From PALSA-612 sp963776735 (GTDB lineage: Bacteria > Actinomycetota > Thermoleophilia > Gaiellales > Gaiellaceae): a stretch of 64,000 bases of DNA. The notes below the pieces were generated by a model, which did not search any database, was not told the origin of the DNA, and saw only the letters and a program-made list of their open reading frames with translations. Below, in pieces: positions 7,877 to 16,448 of this stretch. The stretch covers positions 62,001 to 126,000 of the forward strand of contig CAVZNV010000021.1 in the NCBI GenBank assembly GCA_963776735.1, read 5' to 3'. The translations under genes were made by a program, and so were the position numbers. Position 1 is the stretch's first letter. The number at the start of each line of letters is the position of its first letter.

Positions 7877-9064
7877 GTGGTGCGCAGCAGGAAGCAGCAA
7901 CGGCAGATCAGGCGCCGGCGAGCGGTCGCGGTCCTCGTCGTACTCGGCGTCGTCGCCGCGATCGCAGGCGCGGTGCTCTCGACGGGAAGCGGCAGCCCGG
8001 CCGAGGCTTCGTCGCCGCCCGCAGCGCATCCGCCTGCGCCTCCGCCGGCACCCGCGCGGCCCAGCAACCTGACCCGGCTTCGCCTCGTGAAGGTGATCAC
8101 CGGGAACATCTCGCCGAAGTCGGTCGCGTCGTCCGGCACGGGCTTCGTGACGGCGCAGAACATGATGTACCGGCACACGATCACGGTCTACGACGCGCGG
8201 ACGATGAGGCTCGTGAAGACGATCTCGGACGGCGTCCACCTCGCGGCGCTCGGCTTCCCGCAGCATCCCGGGCTCACGCACGGCGCGCCGGTCGAGGCGG
8301 CGTTCTCGCCCGACGGCCGCTACGCCTACGTCTCGAACTACTCGATGTACGGCGAGGGATTCGGGCCGGAGGCGAGCGACTCGTGCACGCCCTCGTCGGG
8401 CTACAACCGCGACTACCTCTACCGCGTCGACATGAAGAAGCTCGTGATCGACCGTGCGTACTACGTCGGCGAGGTGCCGAAGGTGGTCGCGGTGACTCCG
8501 AACGGCCGCTACGTGCTGGCGAGCAACTGGTGCTCGTGGGACCTCAGCGTCGTCTCGACGTGGTCGAACCGCGAGGTGCACCGGATCCCGATAGGCCCCT
8601 ACCCGCGCGGGATCGCGATCGAGCCGGACGGAAAGGTCGCGTACGTGGCGGTCATGGGCGGCACCGATCTCGTCCGGATCGACCTGCAGCACTGGACGAC
8701 GCGGCTGATCCCGATCGGCGACGGCCCTCGCGCGCTGGCCCTGAGCCCGAACGGCCGCTACATCTACGCCTCGCTGAACGCCGAGGGCCGCGTCGCGAAG
8801 CTCGACATCCGGTCGGGGCACGTGGTGAAGGTCTCGACCGGCAGCGCGCCTCGAAGCCTGACGATCTCGCCCGACGGGAAGGCCCTCTACGTCGTCAACT
8901 ACGAAAGCGGCACGATCACGAAGCTCCGCTCGTCCGACATGAGCCCGCTGCAGACGATCGACGCGTGCTTCCATCCGATCGGCATCACCTACGACCGGGC
9001 GACGCACCGCGTGTGGGTCGCGTGCTACACCGGGTCGATCCGAGTCTACGACGACAACCGCTGA
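7877..9064 (+). CDS. Secreted/anchored YncE-like beta-propeller protein
   Basis: A 395-residue protein with a basic N-terminus, one signal-anchor segment (AVAVLVVLGVVAAIAGAVLS), a Pro/Ala linker and then about seven YncE-type repeats. The repeats carry the motif SPDGRYAYVSN / TPNGRYVLASN / EPDGKVAYVAV / SPNGRYIYASL / SPDGKALYVVN. Such propellers act outside the membrane in binding or as quinoprotein-like scaffolds; the ligand is unknown. The start is GTG 7877 (or 7880), 8 nt after TATCGT, suggesting a leaderless message. Its stop overlaps the ATG of the next gene (TGATG), so the two are translationally coupled. Confidence 0.8.
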   Translation: MVRSRKQQRQIRRRRAVAVLVVLGVVAAIAGAVLSTGSGSPAEASSPPAAHPPAPPPAPARPSNLTRLRLVKVITGNISPKSVASSGTGFVTAQNMMYRHTITVYDARTMRLVKTISDGVHLAALGFPQHPGLTHGAPVEAAFSPDGRYAYVSNYSMYGEGFGPEASDSCTPSSGYNRDYLYRVDMKKLVIDRAYYVGEVPKVVAVTPNGRYVLASNWCSWDLSVVSTWSNREVHRIPIGPYPRGIAIEPDGKVAYVAVMGGTDLVRIDLQHWTTRLIPIGDGPRALALSPNGRYIYASLNAEGRVAKLDIRSGHVVKVSTGSAPRSLTISPDGKALYVVNYESGTITKLRSSDMSPLQTIDACFHPIGITYDRATHRVWVACYTGSIRVYDDNR

Positions 9065-9681
9065 TGCTGAAGCTGCTCGCCGTCCCGCTCGCCGTGCTCT
9101 CGTTCCACTCGGTGATCGCGCCGGTGCCGCCGGGCGTGCAGGCGCGGTTGACCGGCAAGTACTGGCACGCCGGCTGCCCGGTCGGCTTTTCGCAGCTCCG
9201 CATCCTGACGGTCACGACATGGGGCTTCGACGGCAAGCCTCATGCGGGGCAGCTCGTCGTGAACCAGGACGCCGCCGCCAAGCTTCGGATCGTCTTCCGC
9301 AAGCTCTACGACCTGCACTTCCCGATCCAGGACATGCGGATCGACGACGCGTACCAGAAGGACCAGCCCGCCTACGTCAGCGACGCCTTCGAGTGCCGCC
9401 AGGCGGTTCCGTCGCCGTGCTCGGGCGGCTCCGGGACGGGGCACTGGTCCGAGCACGCCTACGGCGAAGCGGTCGACATCAACCCTGTGCAGAACCCCTA
9501 CGTCGGCTGCGGCATGACGCGCACCGCCGCGAGCAAGCCGTACCTCGACCGGTCGAAGCTGCGGCCCGGGATGGTGACGCCTGCCGTCGTCGCGGCGTTC
9601 GCGTCGGTCGGCTGGGGCTGGGGCGGCTCCTGGAGCGGGAACACGAAGGACTACATGCACTTCTCGGCCAACGGACACTGA
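9064..9681 (+). CDS. Extracellular M15-type peptidase (D-Ala-D-Ala carboxypeptidase-like)
   Basis: A 205-residue protein with a short signal peptide and a peptidase M15/VanY-like fold. Zinc-site motifs are visible: HWSEHAYGEAVDINP (His and Asp ligands) and DYMHFS (third His). It should cleave peptide bonds involving D-amino acids in cell-wall stem peptides. Its ATG overlaps the stop of the YncE-like gene by one base, so both are likely made together, perhaps as a wall-associated pair. Confidence 0.8.
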   Translation: MLKLLAVPLAVLSFHSVIAPVPPGVQARLTGKYWHAGCPVGFSQLRILTVTTWGFDGKPHAGQLVVNQDAAAKLRIVFRKLYDLHFPIQDMRIDDAYQKDQPAYVSDAFECRQAVPSPCSGGSGTGHWSEHAYGEAVDINPVQNPYVGCGMTRTAASKPYLDRSKLRPGMVTPAVVAAFASVGWGWGGSWSGNTKDYMHFSANGH

Positions 9682-9697
9682 CGGGTAGGCTCGAACG

Positions 9698-10966
9698 GTG
9701 ACCGCGACCGTCCGCCCGATCGACCTTGCGCTCGCGGCGAGCGATCCGGAGGTCGCCGCGCTGATCGAGACCGAGACGGAGCGTCAGAACGAGACGATCG
9801 ACCTGATCCCGTCGGAGAACTACGTCTCGCGCGCCGTGCTCGAGGCGGTCGGGAACGTCTTCACGAACAAATACTCGGAGGGCTATCCGGGCAAGCGCTA
9901 CTACGAGGGCCAGCAGATCGTCGACCGGCTCGAGCAGCTCGCCGTCGACCGGGCACAGCGTCTCTTCGGCGTCGACCACGCGAACGTCCAGCCGTACTCG
10001 GGCTCGCCGGCGAACCTCGCCGTCTACCTCGCGTTCCTCGAGCCCGGCGACACGGTCATGGGGATGGCGCTGCCGATGGGCGGCCATCTCACCCACGGCT
10101 GGGGCGTGTCGGCGACCGGCAAGTGGTTCCGGGCCGTCCAGTACGGCGTCAGCCCGGAGACCGGCCGGATCGACCTCGACGAGGTGCGCGAGCTGGCGCT
10201 CCGCGAGCGGCCGAAGCTGGTCTTCTGCGGTGGGACGGCGATCCCACGGACGATCGACTTCGCCGGCTTCGCAGAGATCGCGCGTGAGATCGACGCGGTC
10301 CTCTGTGCCGACATTGCGCACATCGCAGGGCTCGTCGCCGGCGGCGCGCACCCGACCCCGGTCGGCCACGCGGACGTGATCTCGACGACCACGCACAAGA
10401 CGCTGCGCGGCCCCCGCGGCGCCATGCTCATGGCGACCGAGGAGCACGCGAGCGCGATCGACCGCGCCGTCTTCCCCGGGCTGCAGGGCGGGCCGCACAA
10501 CCACACGACGGCGGCCATCGCGGTCGCGCTCGAAGAAGCCTCGCGGCCGAATTTCTCCGACTACGCGCACCAGATCGTCGCGAACGCGAAGGCGCTGGCG
10601 GCGGCGCTGTCCGACCGCGGCTTCGACCTCGTCTCGGGCGGCACCGACAACCACCTGATCCTCGTCGACCTCCGCTCGAAGGAGGTGCCAGGCAAGCCGG
10701 CGGCGCAGGCCTTGGACCGGGCGCGGATCACCACCAACTACAACATGGTGCCGTTCGATCCGCGCAAGCCGTTCGACCCGTCCGGTATTCGCATCGGTAC
10801 GCCGGCCGTGACGACGCGCGGCATGAAAGAGCCGGAGATGGAGACGATCGCGGGCTGGATCGACGCGGGCGTCGACGCCGCGAAGCGCGAGGACGACGAG
10901 GCGCTGGCCCGGCTCTCGGCCGAGGTCCGCGAGCTCGCGCTGCAGTTCCCGATTCCGGGTCTCTAG
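9698..10966 (+). CDS. glyA: Serine hydroxymethyltransferase
   Basis: A 422-residue, full-length PLP enzyme that interconverts serine and glycine while charging tetrahydrofolate with a one-carbon unit. Conserved motifs are present: NLIPSEN-like DLIPSENYVS, NKYSEGYPGKRYYEG, the PLP lysine K234 in TTTHKTLRGPRG, and FPGLQGGPHNHTTA. It is cytosolic. TAGGCT at 9686-9691 lies 6 nt before the GTG start with no RBS, so the message is probably leaderless. Its stop TAG shares CTAG with the stop of the convergent ATP-grasp gene. Confidence 0.97.
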   Translation: MTATVRPIDLALAASDPEVAALIETETERQNETIDLIPSENYVSRAVLEAVGNVFTNKYSEGYPGKRYYEGQQIVDRLEQLAVDRAQRLFGVDHANVQPYSGSPANLAVYLAFLEPGDTVMGMALPMGGHLTHGWGVSATGKWFRAVQYGVSPETGRIDLDEVRELALRERPKLVFCGGTAIPRTIDFAGFAEIAREIDAVLCADIAHIAGLVAGGAHPTPVGHADVISTTTHKTLRGPRGAMLMATEEHASAIDRAVFPGLQGGPHNHTTAAIAVALEEASRPNFSDYAHQIVANAKALAAALSDRGFDLVSGGTDNHLILVDLRSKEVPGKPAAQALDRARITTNYNMVPFDPRKPFDPSGIRIGTPAVTTRGMKEPEMETIAGWIDAGVDAAKREDDEALARLSAEVRELALQFPIPGL

Positions 10967-11826
10967 CCCGCGACGGCAAGCGCAGGCCGGGCGACCGGCA
11001 GCCGCAGCGCCCGCGCGATCTCCGCGTACACGTCGGTTCCGGGAAGCGAGTAGTTGTCGTGGAAGTCGACGCTGCCGTTCACCTCGAGCACGACGTAGCC
11101 GCCCCCTGACGGCAGCAGGTCGATCCCGACGAGGTCGCCCCCGACGGCGCGCGCGGCCGCGACTGCGAGCGCCCGCGCGCGCGGCGAGAGGACGGCCGAC
11201 TGGTACGTCCCGCCGAGGCTGATGTTCGTCCGCCACTCCGCGGGCGCCGCGACGCGCGACTCCGCGCCGACGACGCGCCCGCCGGCGACGAGCACGCGGA
11301 GGTCGTTGCCGACAGGCGGCACGAGCGCCTGGACGACCGCGCCCTGGCGGCGGAACCATCGCTTGCCGGTCAGGCCGAGGATCGTCTCGCCCAGCTCACG
11401 GTCGGTGTCGCAGCGGAGCACGTCGGCGCCCCAGCTGCCGAAGCGCGGCTTGACCACGACCGGGGGCCGCAAGGAGGGCCGCGGCTGCCGGAGCGTGACG
11501 TGCTCCGTCGCCGGATGCGGCACGCCGTCCGACGCGAGGACGCGCGCGGTGCGGAGCTTGTCGTGCGTACGCAGGAGCGCCGCGGGTCCGTTCAGCACGC
11601 GGACGCCGCGCCGCGCCAGACCGAGCAGCGCCAGGAGTCCGGGCTCGACGCCGTCGAGCGTCCGGCGAACGTCGATCCGCCCGACTGCGACGTCGCCGGT
11701 GCCGAGCACGGCCAGCGCGTCGAGCGGCGTGAGGGCCGCAGCGTCTGCTCCGAGGCCGCGCCAGGCCGCCGCGAGCTCGGCGTTCGTCTCGCTCGTAGGG
11801 CTGCCGACAACGGCGACGACGGCCAT
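10963..11826 (-). CDS. RimK-like ATP-grasp ligase
   Basis: A 287-residue ATP-grasp protein of the RimK/lysine-biosynthesis type. It has the nucleotide-binding segment PPVVVKPRFGSWGADVL, the central AVVQALVPPVGNDLRVLVAG and the metal-binding end GIDLLPSGGGYVVLEVNGSVDF. Such enzymes join a carboxylate to an amine (for example glutamate additions) using ATP; the substrate is not evident. ATG 11826 is the start; TACCGT lies about 9 nt upstream. The gene is convergent with glyA and shares its stop. Confidence 0.8.
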   Translation of the reverse strand: MAVVAVVGSPTSETNAELAAAWRGLGADAAALTPLDALAVLGTGDVAVGRIDVRRTLDGVEPGLLALLGLARRGVRVLNGPAALLRTHDKLRTARVLASDGVPHPATEHVTLRQPRPSLRPPVVVKPRFGSWGADVLRCDTDRELGETILGLTGKRWFRRQGAVVQALVPPVGNDLRVLVAGGRVVGAESRVAAPAEWRTNISLGGTYQSAVLSPRARALAVAAARAVGGDLVGIDLLPSGGGYVVLEVNGSVDFHDNYSLPGTDVYAEIARALRLPVARPALAVAG

Positions 11827-11912
11827 CGGTAGCCGACGGTACGCCGGGAGGTCGTGAACATGTGGGCGCCGTTCGGGGACGAGGCGGATCGCCGTCCTGT
11901 AGGGTCGCGCGC

Positions 11913-12323
11913 GTGTCGATCGCAATCGACCGCCTGCGTGCGCTGCCGCTCTTCGACTCGCTGGCCGAAGTCGAGCTCGAGCGCCTGGGCCGCGCGTTCG
12001 AGGAGAAGCACGTCAGCCCCGGCGCGCACCTGACGCTCGAAGGCGCGTCCGGCTACAGCTTCTTCGTGATCGAGAGCGGGACGGTGCGGGTCGAGCGCGA
12101 CGGGCAGTTGCTGAAGACTTTGTCGGACGGCGACTTCTTCGGCGAGGCGGCGATCCTGACCGGCGAGCGCCGCAACGCGACCGTGACCGCGGCGAGCGAC
12201 GTCGACCTGCTCGTCCTGTTCGGGACGGAGTTCCGCGTGCTCGAGTCCGAGCTGCCGGAGACGGCCGAACGGATCCGCGAGAAGATGCTCGAGCGGGCCG
12301 ACGAGCCGCTGCCCGAGACCTAG
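11913..12323 (+). CDS. Cyclic nucleotide-binding domain protein
   Basis: A 136-residue stand-alone cNMP-binding (CRP-N) domain: LRALPLFDSLAEVELERLGR at the start, FFVIESGTVRVERDG, and the phosphate-binding cassette DGDFFGEAAILTGERRNATV. No DNA-binding helix-turn-helix follows, so it is more likely an allosteric or sensor module than a transcription factor. The GTG start is 7 nt after TAGGGT (11900-11905). Its stop shares CTAG with the convergent DUF6636 gene. Confidence 0.85.
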   Translation: MSIAIDRLRALPLFDSLAEVELERLGRAFEEKHVSPGAHLTLEGASGYSFFVIESGTVRVERDGQLLKTLSDGDFFGEAAILTGERRNATVTAASDVDLLVLFGTEFRVLESELPETAERIREKMLERADEPLPET

Positions 12324-12745
12324 AACCGGCGGTAGCTCTGTCGGCTGAGGAACCAGCCGTGGCCGGCGCGGTTGCGGCAGGTGAGACCGGCTGACTGCGA
12401 CGTGCAGCGAAACGGGCCGAACGTGAACGCCTTCCCGTAGGCGAGCACCTTTGCGCGTGGGTCGAAGACGGTGTCGCCGTGGCAGGTGTACCCGGGCCGG
12501 CCGGTCGCGCTGATCTCGAGCGAGTCGCCGTACGCGAGGTGACAGCTCTTCGGCGTCGCCGGCTTGGGCCGGAGGCCACTCTTGATGTCGCAGCGCAGAG
12601 CCGTCGGGTCGGTGGCCGCGATGCAGCCGATGTTGCCGGAGGGCGTCCGGAAGAATGCGATCCCGCTCGTTCGCGCGCCGGCTGTCGTCGCGGCGACGGC
12701 GAGCACGACCGGCAGGACGACGGCAGCGACCGAGCCTCTCAGCAC
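12320..12745 (-). CDS. Secreted DUF6636-type protein
   Basis: A 141-residue exported protein with a signal peptide (GSVAAVVLPVVLAVAATTAGA). Its mature part has the spaced-Cys pattern IAFFRTPSGNIGCIAATDP, LRCDI, CHLAYG, YTCHGDT, FRCTSQSAGLTCRN and GHGWFLSRQSYRRF, typical of DUF6636. Six Cys probably form disulfides outside the cell. The start is taken as GTG 12745, since the upstream TTG (12781) adds only Arg/Cys-rich noise. Function unknown. Confidence 0.75.
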   Translation of the reverse strand: MLRGSVAAVVLPVVLAVAATTAGARTSGIAFFRTPSGNIGCIAATDPTALRCDIKSGLRPKPATPKSCHLAYGDSLEISATGRPGYTCHGDTVFDPRAKVLAYGKAFTFGPFRCTSQSAGLTCRNRAGHGWFLSRQSYRRF

Positions 12746-12784
12746 AGGCCCGAGGCTAGCGCAGCCTCGCCGCGGCGGCAACGG

Positions 12785-13036
12785 TCAGCCTGTGAAGTGG
12801 ACGCCGATGTACCAGGGCTGGTAGAGGTCGCCCTTCGGGTTCGTCCGCTCGCTCTTCAGCAGGATCACGCAGTAGGAGTTGCGCGGCTGGCCGGGGGCGC
12901 CGGTCACCGGCAGCGTGAACGCCGCGCCGTTGTTCACCGACGAGAAGTTGACCTGGGCGCCGGTCTGCTCGAAGCCCGTCCCGACAGCGCCGCGCAGTGC
13001 CTGCCGCCTCCCTCGGCGGACGATCGGCAGTGCCAC
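12785..13036 (-). CDS. Short hypothetical protein, possibly 5'-truncated
   Basis: An 83-residue frame whose C-terminal half (NSYCVILLKSERTNPKGDLY QPWYIGVHFTG) reads like a genuine folded protein, while its first 12 residues are basic and unlike a normal start. It may have lost its N-terminus, because the divergent gene starts only 38 nt away. No family recognised. Confidence 0.4.
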   Translation of the reverse strand: MALPIVRRGRRQALRGAVGTGFEQTGAQVNFSSVNNGAAFTLPVTGAPGQPRNSYCVILLKSERTNPKGDLYQPWYIGVHFTG

Positions 13037-13074
13037 GACTCGACCGGCAACCTACCACCGCTAGCATCGGAGCC

Positions 13075-13920
13075 ATGCGTGCGGTTGCCGCGACGCTGGT
13101 CGTGCTCGCCGCGCTCGCAGGTGCCCGTTCTGCGCCGGCCACGTCGGCCTCGTACGGGGTGACCGTGACGAAGGCGTGCCTGGTCAGGAAGGGTGTGCAG
13201 CTCCAGTCCGCCTACACGGGGAGCCTGGCGAAGCTGACCGCCGCCCAGAAGTCGGAAAGCCTGGTCGGGACGCTGCCGGTCGGGAGCGAGCCCAACATGC
13301 TCTACCTCGCGATCGGGCACGACTCGGCGGCCGCGACCTCGCTCCGGGCGGTCATGAAGAAGGGCATCGTCCCCGATCCGACGGCGCAGAACTCCTGGTC
13401 GGGGCGGCAGGCGAACGCGGCGTGGATCGTCGTCTCTCTCGGCGGGACGCCGCCTCCCGCCTCGGCGCACGCGCTCGTCCTGTCGTGCCTGACGAAGGGC
13501 GCGCCGCCGACCGGCAAGCCCGCGTCACCGGCGCGGTACACCCGCGACCAGGTCGCGCTGTGCCTCGGTGCGACGAACCAGGCGAGCGTCCTCTCCGCGA
13601 AGGACATCGCCTCGCTCGGCCCCCTCGTTCTCGGCAAGATCCCGTCCCGGTTCGTCTCGCACCTGATCTTCGCGTACACGGCCACGAGCTCCAACGCGAA
13701 GGACGGGTTCGGGCTCCTGATGTTGTTCGGCTCGTCGCACGCGAACGCGCTCTCCCTCCGCTCGCAGCTCAGCTCGGCGCTCGGCGGCAAGCTGCTCGGC
13801 TCGTCGGCCCTGTGGGTCGGCGCGAAGAAGAACGTGGCGTGGTCGTCGTTCCGCATCCACGGCACGACCGCGCAGGGCATCGCGTCGGGCAAGCGGCTCG
13901 TGCTCGGCTGCCTGCCCTAG
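13075..13920 (+). CDS. Secreted two-repeat protein
   Basis: A 281-residue exported protein with a signal peptide (AVAATLVVLAALAGARSAPA) and two copies of a repeat of about 125 residues. Each repeat begins with a Cys (TKACLVRKGV / RDQVALCLGAT), contains an AAWIVVSLGG or VAWSSFRIHG strand and ends ALVLSCL / RLVLGCL. Each repeat probably holds one disulfide. The ATG is 7 nt after TAGCAT (13062-13067), so the transcript is probably leaderless. The stop shares CTAG with the convergent gene. Function unknown. Confidence 0.65.
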   Translation: MRAVAATLVVLAALAGARSAPATSASYGVTVTKACLVRKGVQLQSAYTGSLAKLTAAQKSESLVGTLPVGSEPNMLYLAIGHDSAAATSLRAVMKKGIVPDPTAQNSWSGRQANAAWIVVSLGGTPPPASAHALVLSCLTKGAPPTGKPASPARYTRDQVALCLGATNQASVLSAKDIASLGPLVLGKIPSRFVSHLIFAYTATSSNAKDGFGLLMLFGSSHANALSLRSQLSSALGGKLLGSSALWVGAKKNVAWSSFRIHGTTAQGIASGKRLVLGCLP

Positions 13921-15368
13921 CTGGCGAGCACGCCTTGGGAGAGCTCCGCCGCCGCCGGGACGGTGCGCGACGTCTGTGCAGCCGGAACGCGGCGGAAGCG
14001 GCGGCGAACGTCGTACGCGTCGAACGCCTCGTATCGCTCCGAACGGCTGTAGGTGTGCGTTCCGGTCAGGCCGGGAAGCCACGTCGGCTCGAGGCGGTCG
14101 ACCTCGCGCTCCCGGTACTCGGTCGGGCTGAGGGCCTCGATCCGGTTGAAGACGATCGCCCGGCCGTAGTTGCGGGCGCAGTCCTGGCCCGGCCGGATCA
14201 GGCCCTCGCCGTGGCGGAAGACCGTGCCTGCGGGCCGCGCCGAGCGGATGTCGGCGACGACCGGGTTGAGCGGATGCGGTGTCCAGGCCGCGTCGAGCGA
14301 CGGGGTCGAGTACGCGTGGAGGTCTTCGAGCGAGTGCTCGCCCTTCCGCGCGACGCCGGTGAGCAGCCAGAGGAGCCCGTCGTGCTCGAGCAGCGTCGCG
14401 TCGCCGGCGCGGATGTCGTCGACCAGAACGCGCTCCTGCACCCAGCGCTCGGGGAAGTCGGTCGACCGGTAGAGCTCGATCGTCCGCGACCGGAACGTGT
14501 TCGGGATCATCCACACGGCGCCGTCGCGCTCGAAGACGAACGGGTAGGAGAGGTGGTGGTCTCGCTCGATCACCGTCGTCGGCCCGGACGGTCGGCCGGC
14601 TGCGTCGAGCTCGACGAAGGCGATGACGGCGTAGCCACGCTCGCGCTGGAAATGCTCGAAGAACAGGTAGTCGCGGCCGCCGACGGTGATCGGGAACGGG
14701 TCGGCGTAGAAGTCGGTGCCGGCAGCCTCGAGCAGCGTCAGGTTCGGAGCGCCACGGCGCCGGTAGGCGACGAACCAGCGCGGCAGCATCAGGCGCCAGC
14801 GGACCTGCCGGGCGGCGAGCTCCCGGGCGATCTGAGCCGTTCCGAGCGGCTCCGCCGGCGAGTCCGCCGCGGCAGCGGCCGCCGGCGGCGCGTCGATGCC
14901 CAGCGTGCGCGCCCTGAGCTGCCGCAGGACGAGCTCGGCCGCCTTCGCCGGCACCCGCGAGCGGTTGCGGTACGGCGAGACGGGGCTCCGCTCGATGCGG
15001 GCACGGTCGAGCGGTTCGCCGTTCGAGAGGAGCTCGACGTCGATCGCGTCCTCGAGTTCGATCGCGCGCCATGTCCACGTCTCCGCGCCGCTGGCGGTCG
15101 AGAGCTCCGGCACGAACACGACGTCGAGGCCTGCGGCGGTCTCCTGCACGATCGGGTCCGTCGCCGGAACGGTGGCCGCGAGGTCGACCCCGCGCGGGCC
15201 GGGCACGTGCCGGTCGAAGCGCTCGGCGAGTCTCCCGGACCGCGCCGGTTCGCCTGCCGTCCTGACGAGCGTGAGCTCGACGGGCAGCTCGCGCAACTCG
15301 TCAAGCAGCTCGGCCACCCAGACCGGGAGCGCGCCGGGATCGGCGGCGACGCCGACGCGGAGGCTCAC
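13917..15368 (-). CDS. GINT1-like propeller protein with N-terminal formyltransferase-like region
   Basis: A 483-residue protein. The N-terminal part (LRVGVAADPGALPVWVAELL) resembles a degenerate formyltransferase/glycosyltransferase-type Rossmann region. The C-terminal about 300 residues match the glucosamine inositolphosphorylceramide transferase-1 N-terminal type of five-bladed propeller: FYADPFPITVGGRDYLFFEH, YPFVFERDGAVWMIPN and GDATLLEHDGLLWLL. Relatives occur in polysaccharide or glycolipid gene sets. GTG 15368 overlaps the stop of the upstream acyltransferase gene (GTGA), so the two are translationally coupled. Its stop shares CTAG with the convergent gene. Confidence 0.7.
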   Translation of the reverse strand: MSLRVGVAADPGALPVWVAELLDELRELPVELTLVRTAGEPARSGRLAERFDRHVPGPRGVDLAATVPATDPIVQETAAGLDVVFVPELSTASGAETWTWRAIELEDAIDVELLSNGEPLDRARIERSPVSPYRNRSRVPAKAAELVLRQLRARTLGIDAPPAAAAAADSPAEPLGTAQIARELAARQVRWRLMLPRWFVAYRRRGAPNLTLLEAAGTDFYADPFPITVGGRDYLFFEHFQRERGYAVIAFVELDAAGRPSGPTTVIERDHHLSYPFVFERDGAVWMIPNTFRSRTIELYRSTDFPERWVQERVLVDDIRAGDATLLEHDGLLWLLTGVARKGEHSLEDLHAYSTPSLDAAWTPHPLNPVVADIRSARPAGTVFRHGEGLIRPGQDCARNYGRAIVFNRIEALSPTEYREREVDRLEPTWLPGLTGTHTYSRSERYEAFDAYDVRRRFRRVPAAQTSRTVPAAAELSQGVLAS

Positions 15369-16427
15369 TCGCCCTCGTAGCCGCCCGCGCGCGCCAGCCG
15401 TTGCCGCAGGCCGAACGGAAGCGAGCGGGAGGCTCGCAACCCGGTGCGGGCGGCCCAGCCGAGCGGCGTACGCGCAATCGCGATGGTGTCGAGACCTGGA
15501 TCGGAGGTCGCAAAGCGCTGCTTGTACGCCTGGCCGCCGCGCATCAGCCGGCAACGGGTCGCGCCCGTGTCGAGCGCGTCGCGAATGACGTGGGCGCGCA
15601 GCACGAACCCTGGCGACTCCTCGGTCAGACCCGGGTCGCGTGCGGCCAGTACGAGCCACTCGGTGCTCTCGAACCGAAACGCGAACGACACGGCCGCCGG
15701 GCGACCGTCGAGCTCGAGCAGCCGCAGCCGGAGCCAGCCGCGGTCGGCCGCGATCCCGGCGAAATCCCGATGGAATCGCTCCACGGGCGAGCCGGCTCCC
15801 CAGCGAGACCGGTAGAGGCCGAACAGCGCGTCGAGCGCCTCGTCCAGGCCCTCGCGGCTGTCGACGAGTCGGAACGAGACGGCGTGGTCGTGGGCGAGCT
15901 TGCGCTCGGCGACGCCGAGCTTCTTGCGAAAGTTCCGGCTGCGCGACGCGAGGTACGCCTCCCAGCCGCCGTCCGGAACGTCGACCACGGGGCTCTCGGT
16001 GCGGCGGATCACCGGCGCGCCCGTCAGTCCGGGCCAGCCTTCGTCGCCGGCCAGAATCCTCGCCGACGAACGCGTCCCACTTGACCGGCGACCGCTCGAG
16101 GGCGCGTCGCAGCGTGGCCGCAGCCCGCTCACGGGCCTCGGGCGCGCAGACCGGCCCGAGAACGCCACCTGGCCCGTGACCCACGAGCTTCACGAGCCGC
16201 AACGGTCGCTGCGAGGCCAGGTACATCGACACGATCGCAACCGCGTCGCCGCTCTCGTCGCGAGCGACGGCCGCGAGCAGCGGCCGGTCCCCGCCGTAGT
16301 GCCGCCACCACGCTGCTTGCCAATCGGGCGTGCCGAAGAGGTTTCCGGACGCTCGCGCGAGCCGTGACCACTCCGAGTCGCCGCCGTCCATCGCCGACAG
16401 CCACTCGAACGTCGTCTCGCCGTCCAC
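15365..16427 (-). CDS. CelD/BcsL-type GNAT acetyltransferase, frameshifted
   Basis: Two frames joined near 16050 give about 350 residues of a CelD/BcsL (BioF2-like) acyltransferase, a family linked to exopolysaccharide modification. The first frame has SGNLFGTPDWQAAWWRHYGG and VKLVGHGPGGVLGPV up to KWDAFVGE. The second continues LAGDEGWPGLTGAPVI, then SRNFRKKLGVAERKLAHDH, LYRSRWGAGSPVERFH and GGQAYKQRFATSDPGLDTIA. GTG 16427 is preceded by TAGTAT (complement of 16437-16442) at 9 nt. A one-base error or mutation at the joint is needed to break it. It is coupled to the downstream propeller gene. Confidence 0.7.
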
Positions 16428-16448
16428 GCCGAGGCCATACTAGGCGCC

